A stretch of 6,654 bases of DNA from Deltaproteobacteria bacterium. Lineage in GTDB: Bacteria; Desulfobacterota; Syntrophia; Syntrophales; UBA2210. The notes below the pieces were generated by a model. The model searched no databases and was not told the DNA's origin. It was given only the letters and a program-made list of their open reading frames with translations. The position numbers and the translations under genes were made by a program. This document shows, one piece after another, positions 5,789 through 6,654 of the stretch (positions are counted from its first letter, which is position 1; each line of letters begins with the position of its first letter). Location: the NCBI GenBank assembly GCA_011056825.1, contig DSBH01000145.1, forward strand, positions 1-6,654, given 5' to 3'.

Positions 5789-5863
5789 TTTCGGTTTTTA
5801 AAATGCGGCGGTTTATGGTAACCATGCCGTGATCTGCGCCTTTCGGAGCATGAGCCCTGTAAA

Positions 5864-6654
5864 ATGAATCGATTCGGTACAATCATAATTCTTGTCCTGG
5901 TGATCAGCCTGATGCCGGTCCCGCGTTCCGTTTTCGCCCTGGACAGGGACATCGCCTCGGGCCCGGTTCACATCGAGGCCGAGCGTGTCCGCTACATCAG
6001 CGATCCTGAGGCGTACGAGGCAGAAGGCGATGTTCACATAATATTTAAAGGGGGATACCTGGACGCCGACAGGGTAATGTTTGACGTCGCGTCGAGCGAG
6101 GCCGAAGCCGAGGGAAACGTGTTCATAAAAAGCGACGGAGACACCGTTGAAGGTTCAAAGGCCCGTTTCAACACCATCACCAGGCAGGGCGTCATTTCTC
6201 AGGGGACCGTCTTTTTCAAGGAGAATCATCTCTTCCTGAGAGGAGAAACAATTGAAAAAAGGGGCGAGAATAATTATTCTCTGCGGAGCGCGGATGTAAC
6301 GAGCTGCTGCGGGGAGAACCCGGACTGGAAGATAACGGGCCGAAAAATCGATGTGACGGTGGACGGGTACGGTACCGTCCGCCACGGCGCCTTCAGAGTC
6401 AAAGATATTCCCCTTATATATGTGCCGTACATGGTGTTTCCCGCGAAGACCACCCGCCAGACGGGGTTTCTTCCGCCGCGCTGGGGATTTTCGAGCGACA
6501 AACTCGGGTGGGATATCGGCATCCCGTTTTACTGGGCGGTTTCGGAATCGGCTGACCTTACATTTTACCAGCGGTACATGGACAAGCGGGGTTTCCAGGA
6601 GGGAGTGGAACTGCGGTACTGTCTCGGTGAGCATTCCTTCGGTACATTCTACAC
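5864..6654 (+). CDS. lptD: LPS-assembly outer-membrane protein LptD, 5' part (3' end outside window)
   Basis: LptD (OstA/Imp), with lipoprotein LptE, inserts lipopolysaccharide into the outer leaflet of the outer membrane. The frame is open from ATG 5864 to the window edge (263 codons; full proteins are typically 700-900). Residues 1-25 form a Sec signal peptide (Arg3, hydrophobic core 7-17, VFA before the cut). Residues about 33-145 are the periplasmic LptA-like jellyroll (HIEAERV, YEAEGDV, LDADRV, AEAEGNV, VEGSKARF). The family signature follows: WKITGRKIDV, IPLIYVPYMVFP and RQTGFLPPRWGFS, leading into the beta-barrel. Cysteines seen are 148, 149 and 253, with none near the mature N-terminus. 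No good SD is seen (GGAG at 5845-5848 is 15 nt away), but no other start codon is available after the in-frame stop at 5819. It lies 75 nt after folC. Confidence 0.94.
   Translation, partial: MNRFGTIIILVLVISLMPVPRSVFALDRDIASGPVHIEAERVRYISDPEAYEAEGDVHIIFKGGYLDADRVMFDVASSEAEAEGNVFIKSDGDTVEGSKARFNTITRQGVISQGTVFFKENHLFLRGETIEKRGENNYSLRSADVTSCCGENPDWKITGRKIDVTVDGYGTVRHGAFRVKDIPLIYVPYMVFPAKTTRQTGFLPPRWGFSSDKLGWDIGIPFYWAVSESADLTFYQRYMDKRGFQEGVELRYCLGEHSFGTFY

Noticed and set aside
5814..5824. Inverted repeat ATGGT-A-ACCAT between folC and lptD
   Set aside because: A single-base loop cannot form a stable hairpin, and 5-bp half-sites are too short to claim an operator.
5803..5867. Tiny frames in the folC-lptD gap (ATG 5803 to TGA 5832, and ATG 5850 overlapping the lptD start as ATGA)
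   Set aside because: Nine and five codons, with no SD at usable spacing for either; a leader peptide cannot be supported without comparative data.
6155..6634. A 159-codon minus-strand frame opposite lptD
   Set aside because: lptD is continuous and carries family signatures throughout; the antisense product has no recognisable features.

Overview
The window is a housekeeping stretch from a Gram-negative bacterium. The LptD gene at the right edge implies an outer membrane carrying lipopolysaccharide. The order map-infA-rpmJ-rpsM-rpsK-rpsD-rpoA-rplQ, the wording of the RpoA N-terminus and the small stand-alone EF-Tu-domain-2-like gene suggest a deltaproteobacterial (Desulfobacterota, perhaps Syntrophia-like) lineage. 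That assignment is inference from recalled family resemblance, not from a search. All genes are on the + strand.

Positions 1-3952 are the distal end of the large ribosomal-protein operon. It holds the 3' part of methionine aminopeptidase, then IF-1, L36, S13, S11, S4, RNA polymerase alpha and L17. Gaps are short (about 7-55 nt), and a perfect 9-bp hairpin with a T-run ends the unit at 3963-3989. Three start codons are non-ATG: rpmJ GTG, rpsM GTG and rpsD TTG.

Positions 3990-4444 look like an insulated one-gene transcription unit. A promoter with a perfect TATAAT begins 5 nt after the operon terminator's T-run. An 80-odd nt leader with a GC-rich hairpin follows, then an almost full-length Shine-Dalgarno sequence. 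The gene encodes an 86-residue protein resembling domain 2 of translation GTPases but with no GTPase domain, and a second strong terminator closes the unit. This is the least understood gene here.

Positions 4445-6654 hold folC (folate polyglutamylation) and, 75 nt downstream, the 5' part of lptD (outer-membrane LPS insertion). I see no terminator between them.

The ribosomal genes make initiation factor, small- and large-subunit proteins and the polymerase assembly platform together, and map trims N-terminal methionine from new proteins. I see no mobile elements, CRISPR arrays, tRNA or rRNA genes, and no clearly undescribed system. The most promising leads are the stand-alone EF-Tu-like gene with its leader, and an unusual cysteine pattern in LptD.
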